DNA of 64,000 nt from Rotaria sp. Silwood1 (Eukaryota; Rotifera; Eurotatoria; Philodinida; Philodinidae). Position 1 is the first letter of the stretch. Each line of letters opens with the position of its first letter. Location of the stretch: contig CAJNOP010000013.1 in NCBI GenBank assembly GCA_905250075.1, forward strand, positions 1,098,188 to 1,162,187. Direction: 5' to 3'. Of the stretch, positions 1 to 12,900 are shown one piece after another. The notes below the pieces were generated by a model, which did not search any database, was not told where the DNA came from, and worked only from the letters and a program-made list of their open reading frames with translations. The translations under genes and the position numbers were made by a program.

Positions 1-80
1 TTTTGTTACCTGGTGAATTAGCTAAACATGCTGTTTCAGAAGGTACAAAAGCTGTTACAAAATATACAAGTGCCAAATAA
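1..80 (+). CDS. H2B: Histone H2B, C-terminal end (partial at window edge)
   Basis: The reading frame from base 3 to the TAA at 78-80 gives LLPGELAKHAVSEGTKAVTKYTSAK over its last 25 codons (LLPGELAKHAVSEGTKAVTK then YTSAK), the alpha-C helix and tail that end every histone H2B. H2B pairs with H2A in the nucleosome core. The rest of the gene lies left of the window, so its length and introns cannot be judged. The transcript end is defined by the stem-loop at 142-157, which marks it as a replication-dependent type histone mRNA. It is tail-to-tail with the H3 gene, with about 1.2 kb of spacer between them. Confidence 0.95.
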   Translation, partial: LLPGELAKHAVSEGTKAVTKYTSAK

Positions 81-141
81 ATGGTGACTTGATTATGAGA
101 TGAATTAAATCACTCTCAATTGAAGAATCCTAAAACCCAAC

Positions 142-157
142 AGCCCTCTTTAGGGCT
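142..157 (+). terminator. Histone mRNA 3' stem-loop of H2B
   Basis: AGCCCTCTTTAGGGCT: a 6-bp stem with a 4-nt loop, 62 bases after the H2B stop, preceded by AACCCAAC. It is the metazoan histone 3'-end processing signal bound by SLBP. The identical 16-mer, with the same 5' flank, follows H3 and H4 in this window. Confidence 0.95.
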
Positions 158-1272
158 AATTATATATCATATATATTTAAAAAATATGGATTCGTCTTAA
201 AAACTTTTTCTTGAATTTTGCTGTTCATAATTGATAAAATATTCAATAAATAAATATATACACATGAAAATTGATTGAGTTTTTTTTTTTTTTTTTATCA
301 GATATTGGCGAAAAAAAGAAATTTAATTTACAAAATGATTGGAAACAATTCTTTTTGAATATATTTTGTTATGGAATTATTCGAAAAATATGCTGACGAT
401 TTTTAAATTAGTAGTTCTAAAGTTAACGTTTTTTATTAGATTCATATTACTAATCAGAACATTATGAAAATTTTTTTCGCTGCAAATTTTTCGTCCTATT
501 GAATAAAAAGTGTAAGAAAACGATTGAAATATTGACTATCTGTTCAATAGAATTGCGAGAACGACAAAGCTATTCCAGAAAAATTTCTATTCGTGATTTC
601 TTTTTTTCTATAGAACAAGAGAAATGTCCGTAAATATTCATGACCGTTATTTAACCTGTGACCTCATTTATGTTCTTCTGTCCTCTGTCGATTATTGAAA
701 GAGAAAGACAGACAGAGAGAGGAAATGTCATTGTTTTCAGAATTGACTTGAGTCATTCATTCTAAAAAGTATAAGTTAATATTTAATACCAAACACATGA
801 GATTTGTTTTTTTAACTCAACATAATCTATTTGTGGTTAAAATAAGAGACTCAACGATTCAAGTTTAACTATTTTTTTGCGAATACTATGTTTTCTAAAA
901 AAAACTCATATCGATTCAATTGAATTTATTTTATCAAAGTCTCTTAATGAGATCGTATTTTTGAAATGCAACAAGACATTTATTTACGGTCTTTCATATT
1001 TTTGTTGTTTTTTTCTTCAACACTGACATTAAACTTTTATATGATCAAATAATCCTCAAAAGGATTCCATTGAATGATATCAATTTTATACTATATATTG
1101 TATTAGTTTTATTCACAAGTCAAGACAAAAGCTTTTAAAAAGTTCACATTATGATCATCTTTTCTTTTATTCAGATATTTTTTTTTTACTAAAAGATATA
1201 TGAATTTGCAATTTCAGTATTTTTTTTTATAACTCGATGCCATCTACTTGAATTTAAAATGTAAAATGTGTT
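158..1272. other. Spacer between H2B and H3 (tail to tail)
   Basis: AT-rich, with homopolymer runs. I see no open frame with coding character, RNA gene or clear repeat between the two facing histone stem-loops. Any downstream processing signals for H2B (right-going) and H3 (left-going) should lie at its two ends. Confidence 0.6.
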
Positions 1273-1288
1273 AGCCCTAAAGAGGGCT
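1273..1288 (-). terminator. Histone mRNA 3' stem-loop of H3
   Basis: The reverse complement reads AGCCCTCTTTAGGGCT, identical to the H2B and H4 stem-loops, 83 bases past the H3 stop codon on the minus strand. Confidence 0.95.
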
Positions 1289-1371
1289 GTTGGGTTTTAA
1301 GTATTTTTTTCCTTTTTTGAGAGCGATGTTATTCATCTCATTTTTTTTTTAATCTTTCATCGTTAAATCAT

Positions 1372-1852
<481 letters not shown>

Positions 1853-1941
1853 TTATGTTTTTTTTTTCAAATAAACGTTTGAAAGAGTTGTAGATGTTTA
1901 CGAGTTTGAATACAGAAGAAACGAAAGGAAACGAACGCTCT

Positions 1942-1950
1942 TTATAAATA
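1942..1950 (-). promoter_or_regulatory. Probable TATA box of H3
   Basis: On the minus strand this reads TATTTATAA, about 90-100 bases upstream of the H3 ATG. A CCAAT box on the minus strand (ATTGG on plus at 1970-1974) lies about 25 bases further upstream. Confidence 0.55.
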
Positions 1951-1998
1951 GGACGATCACCTCTATGTTATTGGTCTATTAAGAAAATCCTTAACTAA

Positions 1999-2069
1999 CC
2001 AATGAATATGATGAGTCTTTGTTTTCTTAATGAGCCAATCGATATATGTTTGTGTGAACAGTATATAAG
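1999..2069 (+). promoter_or_regulatory. H4 promoter: CCAAT boxes and TATA box
   Basis: CCAAT at 1999-2003 and again at 2035-2039, followed by TATATAAG at 2062-2069, 80 bases before the H4 ATG. With the reverse CCAAT at 1970-1974 this gives three CCAAT boxes in a 300-bp divergent H3-H4 promoter, in keeping with S-phase histone promoters. Confidence 0.6.
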
Positions 2070-2145
2070 TGTCGATTAGAATCGTTCTTTTCTTCACATT
2101 TCATCAAACCGTATTCTTCATTTTTATATTCAATAAATACATTAA

Positions 2146-2516
<371 letters not shown>

Positions 2517-2598
2517 GCGGTTTATTTACTGCTTGGCCGGATGAGATGAATAACATCACTCTCACATTAAAATTAAAAAAAAATCACTAAAACCCAAC

Positions 2599-2614
2599 AG
2601 CCCTCTTTAGGGCT
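2599..2614 (+). terminator. Histone mRNA 3' stem-loop of H4
   Basis: AGCCCTCTTTAGGGCT, 83 bases after the H4 stop, identical in sequence and 5' flank to those of H2B and H3. Confidence 0.95.
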
Positions 2615-3819
2615 AAACATTTTTTCTTTTTTAAATTCAAATATATGGAATCGAATATAACACATGAATGCACTCTTTAATATATCAACATTGGATAATC
2701 TGATGTAGAGAGAAAATTTTTTCTAAATATATCAAAATAGACTTGATATTTAGTATGACCTTGAAATAATCGTTGTTTTTTTCTTATTTAGCCAATAGGC
2801 GAGCATGTCATGTTATTTTAAATGTGTCGTAGTAAACTGAAAAGTTTTTTTTTATTTAGTTAAGTAAAACATCGACATGCACCTGAATAAAGAAAATAAT
2901 AATAACGATAGTGGCATTTATTGTTGGGAATATACATGCTCTTTTATTGGTAATGAACAGGAATTCTATAATATGAAATCACTGTTGATCCCTACAATTT
3001 GTTCATTAACTTGAAATCAACATGTGATATTTGTTTATTGATTGTATTAAAGTATTTTAATGAAAATAGTTGAACATTTAACTAAAAGAAAAATTCTTGT
3101 TGATGCAAAATATAAAACATGTATGGATTTATAACATATTCATCAATAATAGATTTACCATATATTAATTCAGTATATGATTTCAAACAAAAAGAATAAA
3201 CGTTGCTATTTATTGTGAAAACGAAGATGAGAAATATTAAGATATTTCGAAAAAAATTGTTTATTCTATGTGACAAAACATTCAAGACTCGATAATGTAT
3301 GTTCTATGATTATGATGACGATTCATATGATTATATAACTTCATTCTTTGATATATCTCTAGATAAAGAATAAAAAATAAACAAATAGTCCTTGACATGA
3401 AGCAGCATAGATAACTTCGAATAATAATTTCTAATAAAATAATTGGCAAATGCAATGTTTTAAAAGACAATATGATTACATAATATTCCAAAGTATGAAT
3501 TAGTTGCACACCATGAAAAAATTTATCACCAAAATAAAATCATAGAAAATTTGTCCTATAATCAGATGTTACCGACAGCATTGTATCTAGCTTTTTCCTC
3601 CTTTGAAGGACCATTTAGAATTCTGACAGGTAGAAAACGGATGCAAACCCATGTTTTTGTTTGTACCGGAATCTAGAATCTTCTTTATACATGAAAAAAA
3701 AGAGAGATCAACGTTTTAGCTATTTATTAGCTACTGGGAGAAAAAAATCAACGTACAGTTATTTCTTGTTCTTCTCTTCTCCATTATTGTTATGCTTAAT
3801 GAATTAAAAGTTTTCGCTC
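2615..3819. other. Intergenic, nothing recognised
   Basis: AT-rich spacer right of the H4 stem-loop. Short minus-strand open frames around 3.1-3.5 kb have no recognisable domain or exon structure, and I do not call them genes. Confidence 0.5.
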
Positions 3820-3820
3820 A

Positions 3821-4404
3821 CGAGGGAACCGTTCCAACTGATAAATCGCTTTTTGAATGAAAGCTGGTGGGTTATAGGTTATCGACTATGCTGATTCCGA
3901 ATATGAGTATGAGGAGTGCCCTTAGGCCTTCATAGGGTGGGTTTCTGGAAAACCAGGTCTTCAGAAAACTAATTTAAATGAAATTTTTGTTTTTGATCTG
4001 CTCAGATTATAGAGCACATTGAGTTGCCTATAAATCAATAGTTTTTCCTGCTTTGCATGGATTGTCTTGAATAAACAACATTAAACTTTCCTATTTGTAC
4101 AGTGAAATGCTAGTAATATGCATCTACTATGTGAATTCCATTGACTGTATGTCATCGTAAAATCTGTTTGAAACAAAAGAAAATATCGATTAATAGACAA
4201 CTTGATGTGCTTTATAACCTGAGCAGGTCAAAAACAAAAATTTAGTTTAAAGTTGGTTTTCTAGAGATCTGGTTTTCTAGAAAACCATCCTATAAAGGCC
4301 TAAGGGCACTCCTCATACTCATATTCGAAATCAGCATAGTCGATAACCTATAACCCACCAGCTTTCATTAAAAAAGCGATTTATCAGTTGGAACGGTTCC
4401 CTCG
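3821..4404. mobile_element. Foldback MITE, copy A of the CGAGGGAAC family
   Basis: The two ends are long inverted repeats: about 3821-4035 pairs with about 4190-4404, starting CGAGGGAACCGTTCCAACTG and ending with its complement. The loop is about 150 bp. TCA lies on both sides, consistent with a 3-bp target duplication. There is no coding capacity. Related termini (CGAGGGAAC, then ATCGCTTTTGA about 25 bases in, and GTGCCCTTAGG internally) recur at 33.9-35.2 kb, so this is a dispersed family. The 3-bp TNA-type duplications could fit PIF/Harbinger-like elements, but the class is not proven. Confidence 0.8.
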
Positions 4405-6975
4405 TCAGTTGCAAAGAAGAGTTTATAAACAAATAAAGGAAAGTGAGCAGTTAATTGATAAATAGAATTCGTCATTGAAAATCATCAAAACGACAGTAAT
4501 ACCAAAATCTTCTGCTACATAGAATACTCTTAGTTGTGTTTATGGAAATTCACTATCTATACATATTCTTGTAGTCAGTCGTGTATGCATTCGATCACAG
4601 TACTTTGTGTATTTTCTCACTGTAATAAAATCTGTAATTTGTTACGTGTTATTCAAGAGTACGATAGGTTGCTAGAAACTTCACAGTAAATTCTGGAAAC
4701 AAGCAATTTCGAAGATTGGCTTCTATCTTTTACTCGAGATAATTAAGAACAGTGAGCTAGTCTCCAGACCGTTGACAGGACAAGATTGACTCTAGATGAA
4801 ATTGTTTATCATTCTTATGTTAACTCAAATCCTATTGTCGAAATTTGAGATAGCTTTGTATCACATTTAGATAGTTCTTAGTGAGTTTTTTTCTTTTTAC
4901 TTACTAGATAAACACATTGAAATTTATCATTTTCTATTGCGATGATTTCGAGAACGTAGAGTCAGAAAATACACAGACAGACGATCTTGCACTATCCTAT
5001 TCACACATCGAAGAAGGTAAAAGTTGTCTGAACAGCATGGATTTGTAGGAAATCTTTTTTTCTGCACAAAATTCTCATATTTGAAATCAACACTGATTAT
5101 GATATTTCTCAAGCTCTGTACCTTTGTTACGCTATAAATAGCAAGAGTCAAAAAACTAATTGCAGTTTCAGCAAAACAGTGGATATGAATCGAATGAAAG
5201 TTTACATAAAGCATCGTTCTAAATCTCATCCTCTATCTGCAAAGATATGATGCATGAAAATTAGCTATATATTTCGTGAAAGATGCACTTAGTTGATTGC
5301 GAAGATTACGATAAATTTTTTACGCTTGCTAGTCACAAAACTGATTCTTGAATGGAGTAACAAAAAAAGCAAAATTATTTATCGTTCAATATCATCAATT
5401 GTTGTACAGATTTCTTCAACAATAATAAATCTATAAAATACACTCAATGAATCAAGATTACTAAATATTTATTTAGGAAGTATTGATATAACATAAACTA
5501 TTGCTGAACATGATCATTATGACATGGAAAAAAAAATATCTAAACTTGTTGTACGACATACAAAAAACATATTCAATTAAAAGAAATGATGTAATAGGAC
5601 AATTATTTTCAACACGGTTTATCGTTGTGTACATTGTTTTAATTATATCAAGTATTTACATTACAACAATCTATGACACATGTTGATATTGAAAAATTTA
5701 CAAATGTACAACCATTAGAAATGACGTGTATACAATTATTAACATTGAAAACTTTTTATACTGCAGACGGAATAATTTGTGTATAAATTTAACCAATTAT
5801 CCAAGGTCAAATAAATAAATTTCATATTTTTCGTTACTTAATAGGTTAGAAGAAAGTAAATATCATTCCTACGTATGATGTGTTCTTCAAAGACAATTTT
5901 ACTATTATTTTATGTGTTTGTCTGAAGAATCGAATTTCTTCTTACAATAGATGATTTTATACTTTGTGGAACTTATATTGTGTATCTCGAAGAACAATAT
6001 AGTGAGTGTAATTTTAACTTGAGGTTTTACAGCTCTTCCAACGCTCATACTAAGAAGCGACAATGATTTAGGTATGTCTTCACAGCAACTAAAGATAACA
6101 GGCATTAGACTCCATTTCCACAGTTCTTCAATGACAACATAGACGATGAACGATAGTTTGTGAGAAGCTTTTCACTTAACATATTTTGCAGTAGTATAAT
6201 GAAGCTAAAGAGTAATGTGAGTAGTGGCGTAACCAGGAAATTTGGGGTGGTAGGGCTCAGCCCACCTCTCCCCTTTTGTTTCGAGTTGGTTCAATTCATA
6301 GAAATATGGCTTTTTGAAAAATAAATTGTATTGTTTTTGGATAAGTTTTGCAGGGACAGCTATTTAACCTCATTTGAGAGGTTTTCTCGAAAAGCATGTT
6401 TTTCAGGAAAAATCAAAATGAAAGTTTATTGATATGAGACATGTATACAGAATTATTCCTTGTTATATCTTGTTTTTCGTTTACAGCAATAATGAGACAT
6501 AAATCTATTTTATTGAAATATTTTCATCTGAAAACTGCCATAGTTTTCTCAAAGTTTAAGAATTGTGCGAAATTTTCAGATTGTTAGAGAGATTCAAATG
6601 TATTGTTCCAATATTTCTTGATAAGGATCCAATATGTGTTATAAATCTCACTTATTGACTTCAGATTTCACTAATATGAAAGAATTGCATTTGGCGAAAT
6701 AGAAAACAGTACGTTTTTCATGTATTTCAATAGACAACCTTTTTGCACAAGTTGAAATTATATTTATGCTCTTTTTTGAAAACATTGTATGATTAAAAAG
6801 TTGTTACACTATTCAGTATTTTCAAACGACATCGATCATCGTTTTTTGTTCATTGAAGCGTCTAGTGAAAGCAATTTCTGGTTAAATAACATTTTAATGC
6901 TTGATCTTTCTATTGATGTAAGACAGAAGCCTGTCTAACCTGGAAGTTGAATCCAATTATTTAAGAGTTACATCC
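4405..6975. other. Intergenic, no gene recognised
   Basis: AT-rich. Several short open frames (for example on the minus strand near 4.9-5.2 kb and 5.9-6.1 kb) show no family motif. Around 6222-6280 a GTGGCGTAACCAGG string followed by a GC-richer patch resembles the end of some DNA transposons, but no matching opposite end was seen. Confidence 0.45.
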
Positions 6976-8127
6976 CATTCGTCGACAGCAAACTTTGTCG
7001 ACAATATTTTGTCGAATTCATTTCATCGAAAGATTTTTTTGTCGACATGTTTCGTCGACAACTCTTTTAGTCGATAATGTATTTCTTCTCTTCCTTGCAA
7101 AATACTTTATTCGTACAATGTAACAACTTGGGAATTGATTTTACCATCCCTAACAAAATCAAAAGTTTTTCTCGCATGCATGTAGACGCACATGACTACC
7201 CGAGAGTACTTCATCACCAAAATCATAATCACATTCACAGTTTCACCAGGGTCTACATCCATACCTGTCCGCGCACATGCATCTACTAGTGCACTTGACC
7301 TACGACAGTTTCAGCTCGTGAACTCAATTCAGATCCAAAATAACTGCTGAAGTCGTTCAGAGAAAATTTGATAATGAAACAGGTGTCCTGAGACCCTTGT
7401 TGGTTCCTCTTGACACCGGAGTGCTAGCAGCATCACCTGGAGTTTTAGAGAATCATCTGAGACACTGTAAGAATTACCTTGTATGCTGAGGGATTGACTG
7501 AGATTCTATGGGATTGGCTGTGATAATATAGACATTACGTTTGATGATTGGCAGATCCGTAGCTATGTTGCTAGCAACTTAGCTGACGCTATCAGCATTC
7601 CAGTTAATGGCTATAGCATTCCAGGTGATCTCTAACATCGCAAATGATCCCTAGCATTCTGGAAACGGCTTCTAGGATCAAGCGCGATCCCTTAGCATCT
7701 TAATTAACGCTTCTAATATAGCCAATGGAGCTGCTAGCATTTTCGTCTCATGACAGAACAACAAAAGGCTTCGAACACCTCTGTTTCACTACTGAATTTC
7801 CTCTAAACAAGTCGTGATGCAAGCTGAGCCATTACAACAGACCAGATCAGCTCGTTTTCCGTAACAGATCATCAGTTTAAAACTTTTTTCAAATTTTCGT
7901 ACCTCTATGCTGCGCTCATGTTCACACTTACACCTGTACCTACATGTACATTCTTGTTATTTTCTATTGTATCTACTTGGTTAAATAGAAAAAAGTAGGC
8001 TGGTGCTTCTTAACATTGGTGATGCTCTTCTTCATGAATGTTTGCCGACGAAATATCCGTTGACAAAATTATTTCGACGAAATGTTGTCGACCAAAATTT
8101 GTCGATCAAATTTCTTGTCGACGAATG
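6976..8127. mobile_element. Element with GTCGAC-iterated inverted ends
   Basis: The left end (6976-7078) and right end (8045-8127) are inverted relative to each other, both starting CATTCGTCGACA/AGAA at the outer edge. Each is built of degenerate units about 12-25 bp long around GTCGAC or TTTTGTCGA. The roughly 950-bp interior is clearly richer in GC than its surroundings and includes a degenerate tandem array at 7560-7745. I see no transposase-like frame. I infer a non-autonomous DNA element with subterminal iterons. No clear target duplication was found. Confidence 0.6.
7560..7745. repeat. Degenerate tandem array, about 20-bp unit
   Basis: Roughly eight units of 18-22 bp, each beginning CTA(N)CAT or similar (for example CTATCAGCATTCCAG, CTATAGCATTCCAG, CTAGCATTCTGG, CTAGCATTTT) and often ending in GATC or GCTT. 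It lies inside the element at 6976-8127. Confidence 0.55.
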
Positions 8128-9909
8128 ATATGATTACTGTTTCCACTAGCCTATTAGTTTGTTCGTTATTGAACAATGATACAGAATCGATAGCGCTGAT
8201 TACATATATGATCTGAGTTTTTGTCTAAATCATTTTGATAAATAAGAAGACCAAATTTCTGAGAAAGTAGGTCTTAGGTGAATAAGCATGCTGTTTCTTG
8301 TTTTTTATCGGCTACTGGCCTTATACAATCTTCTAAGCGCTAGAAAACAATATTCAAATGAGTACTCAAGTTTTCTGTATCTAGCGATATAGAAATTAAA
8401 ATATCTCAATATGTGAAATAATTTATAGAATCAGATAACAAGTGAAAACTCTAATCAATCGATGTATGTGGCTTCTTCTGACGTTCTACCACTTTACCAT
8501 ATCATCTGTTTATCCTCTATTAGTTGTATGGACAGATTTAGTTTTTGATACTCTATTCAAAGATGTCCTTGAAGACGATAAAACCATCTGTTGATTTGAG
8601 ATAAAATCACGATTTTGTAATGAGAAGTCATATTTTTCAGGTCATCTTTTCACAGTTCTTGCAAGCTGTGCTTCATTCTATATATTTAACTGACATCATT
8701 AGTATTTCATTACCTAAGGAACACTTGATTACCTATTTTGGATAGTTTTTAAACATTACCGTATTTCTATTTATTTGTCGTCGAGACTTTTCACAACTGT
8801 ACTCCCTACAACGTCCAGGAGCCTAGCAAACTGTTTTTATTCCTTTTCAACCAGACACATACCATAATATAGAGTTCATGACATTGATCACAAATATCGT
8901 TTGAGTTTTAGTCGGACCCATTTTAACAAGTGAGGAGACGAAATATAAAACATTTTGACTTTATACAAAAAGAGAGTTGGCTCTATTTGTTTTTTTTTAA
9001 GTCATTTCCGCATTCATATAGTGCTGTAAATCCTTGAAAAAATATTTAATATAATTAGATGATCGAGTGTCCTCTATCTAATAGAATACTGACAGTTAAA
9101 TATATAGACTGAAGCATAGTATGTGAAAACTGTAAAAAGATAATCTCAAGCGTATGAGTTTTCACCAGTAAATAGTACCTTTGCATGAAATCAGCAATTT
9201 TTTTTTCCTTTCAGAACATATTTGAACGGAGCATAAAAATCTGGATCTGTTTGTATCACTATTAGAGGTTGACCAGATGAAACGACAAAGTGATATAAGT
9301 TCAGAAGAAGTCGCACACATCAATTGACTAGGATTTTCGCTCATAAGTTGATTCTATGAGATGTTACATATATTGAGATGTTTTAATTTTATGTGACTGA
9401 AAAATGATATACAAATTGTTTAGGTAACCTGAATGGGGGCACAAGTGCGAAAAGTCTCGATGTTAAATCAAGATAAATAAGTATGCACATGTTATAGTCC
9501 ATAAGAGACTTGTTATCGCCATGAGGTTTTTTAAAGTTGTTTGGGGAGAAAAAGATTTTTATCGACCTTCGTCCTTTCTAACAAGAAAAACCTTCGGACT
9601 TATGCCATGAATTGTTTGGTATTTCGGTTTATTGTTTTATTTGATTTTTTTTGTCAACTGATGAAGTTTTTACGATTTTTAAAAATTAATCAATTTAAAC
9701 AAATTTCAGCAATAATAGATTTGATCAGCAGAACTCAATGAGTTACCTTCTTTTTTTTTTTTTTATATCTTCCATTCAAAACAACGAATCAGGTTTAATT
9801 GTTCATCCTCTACGTATAGTTAATGATTGGACAAAAAAAAGCAAATATCCATTGATTTTGTTTTTGGAAGGAAGAAATGGAAAAAATTTGTGTCCCATAA
9901 ATCGATACA
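8128..9909. other. Intergenic upstream of the RhoGAP gene
   Basis: AT-rich. Open frames at 9.5-9.9 kb are made of Phe/Leu/Ile-rich translation of T-runs and have no domain. Promoter elements of the downstream gene are not evident. A long T-tract at about 9753-9766 precedes the gene by 150 bp. Confidence 0.45.
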
Positions 9910-12900
9910 ATGTCGAATGATGATCCAACAATAATTTCCAAACAAGGTTATTTTCTATTATTCGGTTTTGTTTATAATTAATATGAAAAAAACTTATTTA
10001 GGATGGTTAAAAGTCAAATTAAATTCTCAAATTAAATGGCATCGTCGATATTGTATTATTGATTGGGACAAAGCTATTCTATTTATCGCATCTAAATTCG
10101 ATGGACGATATCAAGATCTGATTAAACTTTTACCAAGTATTTTTATTAATGACTGTGAATCTTCAAATGATAATACAATTGAAATTAAAGCAGATAGTAG
10201 GAAATGAACTATGATAATAAAGAATATAGTGTTTTTCTTTGTATTTTAAGATGAAATACATCTATTACAAGGTGAATCAAAAAAAGAATATGAATGTTGG
10301 TTATTAGCATTGAAAAGAACTGCTTATAGTCGAATTGGTGGTGGTAAGTGGTAAAAATTTGAGAAAATCAATAAAACGTTCAAAAATTTAGAAATTTGTT
10401 TTTTTATCATTTTATTACATTAAAAATAATATCAAAATTATAGTCATTAAGGATATTTGAGAATATTCAACTATGCTTATTAAATATATTCGAAGCAAAC
10501 AACACTAGAAGCAAGAAAAATAATAGAATCCTTATCGATAATTACTTCACCCTAAGTGAACTGTACACATATCATAGGTTATGATCACACCATAATTATA
10601 TGAAGTAACACTTAATCTATCAAATTGACTTGTTCAAGTTTTCACTAAAAAATATTCTTAGCTAAAGTTTCGAGCTAAGAAAAAAAAATTGTTAGAATTA
10701 TAATTTATTGGACATGAACAAAAAAAGTGTTCCTCTTCAACGATTCAATCAATCGAAAAACCAAATCAGACTTATTAGAGTTACGAGAAAAGAAGTTACT
10801 GGAACTAAAACACTTGGTTCCACAGATCTCTATTTAGGATACCCTATTGGAATCAACACTTTGATTGCAGCAATTCATTTATACCTTATTATTAGTCCGT
10901 CTTACCATTAAAAACAAGGTTGTCCAAAGTCTCTAATAGTTTCTATAATAACATTTATTTTTTGATAATTATTTTACTAAACTGGAATAGATCGACTAAG
11001 TTAAAATCTCCATTAGAGAATGCTTCTAAAATTGTTTCTTTACTTCCCATCATTACATATCAGAAAATTATTTTTCATTTAGCTATCTTTGGTCAATCAT
11101 TAGAAGATACATATAAATATTCTCTTGACAAAACAACTCTTGTACCTTTAATTGTTCGTCAATGTTGTGAATATCTACTTGAATATGGTTCAACATTTGT
11201 TGGTTTATTTCGGTAAAAATTCACAATTATAAGGTGATGGAAAAAAGTTTAACAATAATGCATTTTTGATTTTCTCTCTATAATATTAAGTGTCTAGATC
11301 AAATATAGATAGTGATTTTAATAGTTAATGAAGTTCTATTTTACCAAGATTTCAAAAACGAACTATAAAATCTTGGTAAAAGAAAAAAAACTGCATTGAA
11401 TATGAAAATTATTATCTAAATTCTAGCCAGTGACTTAACATTATAGTAAAAAAGACAAATATATAATGTTGTTAAACTTTTTCTCATGACCTTACATTCT
11501 CAACAAGATGCATTATCTTGTTGTAATTAGAATACCTGGAAAACAATCTTCAATAAAGGAATTACGTGATATGTACGATCGTGGTTTATCAATTAAATTA
11601 AACAATTCATATTCACCAGCAACAGTATCTTCATTATTGAAAATTTATCTACAATCCTTACCTGAACCAATAATTCCAGTAAAAAATTTTGATGAATTTT
11701 TTGAAATAGGTTCACGTTTTAAATATAATCAAACAAATGATATTGATCATTTAAAAAATTTAATAGAAAAAACATTATCAAGTGCAAATTATGCACTTTT
11801 AGCATACTTATGTTTATTTTTAAAAAAACTTACTGAACATGCTCAGGAAACAAAAATGGATACAGATAATTTAGCTGTAACTTTTGGAAATAATCTTATT
11901 CGAACATCGGAAGAACTTGATATTAATATGATTAAAGGACATAAGTAAAAGCTTTTATTTTAGTTTTTTTTTTTTCAAGTTTGAAAAAGTAATTTTCTTT
12001 TGAATGTTTCAGTTATAATCTACTACCATTAATTAAAGTATTCATTGATCATAGTGAATATCTTTTTCCAGTATGATGTTTTTGTTTTTTTTTTTGAAAT
12101 ACAATCTTCTTCTCTTAATTTTATTTTCATAAATTTAGACTAATTCAAATGAATCATGTAGACATTATAATGAATCAATTACAAAATCTAGTGGTTTTTC
12201 ATCATTTTCGTCACTTTTATCATCCAATGAACAACCAATTAGGATTCATTCACGTTCATCATCAATGCCATCCATGCATTGTACAAGATTTTCATCATTT
12301 GATAGTTCGAATTTAAGTTATAGTGATCAATCAGATACTACTAATGTGCGTTATCGTTCAAAATCAATTCTAGAAAAAAAACCAATTGATACATCAGCAC
12401 AATTAGATAGTCAACAATCATTTACAACATGTTTGGAAGTAGATTTTTCCACAGATCAAGAAGATGATGAAATAAGTGTTATAGAAAATCGAGTTTCTAA
12501 TATTGATGTGATCAAAGATCAACAGAGAACTAAACAACGATCAACAATATTAGAACAAAAGCATAGATCAGGTACGAATATACTCAGTTGTTATCAAAAG
12601 TCAGAGTTGATGAAAGTTTTATAATTATAATTATTGATTAAATGAATTCATGTTACTATTTACTAAATAATCAAAATATTTCTTTTTGAATTTTATTCGA
12701 ATTTCATCAAATAAAATATTCGTACACTATGGCCAATCAAACTCCGATAAGTCTTCTTCACTCTCCTAATCCTATAATACTGAAACCAAATTTTCGATGA
12801 GTTCTATCTGTCTTTTTATCACGATAGTAGTAGCGTAAGGTGTTGTTACGTTTTCAACTATTTATTTTCACCAAATTTTCTCTCTCTCTCTCTCTGGTCA

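Noticed and set aside
9541..9920. Possible upstream exons of the RhoGAP gene
   Set aside because: Phe/Leu/Ile-rich translation of T-tracts, out of frame with the PH domain; ATG 9910 gives a proper start.
10708..10911. 67-codon frame in RhoGAP intron 3
   Set aside because: Exon 3 to exon 4 (10343 to 11083) joins in phase from PH to RhoGAP without it, and it has no domain.
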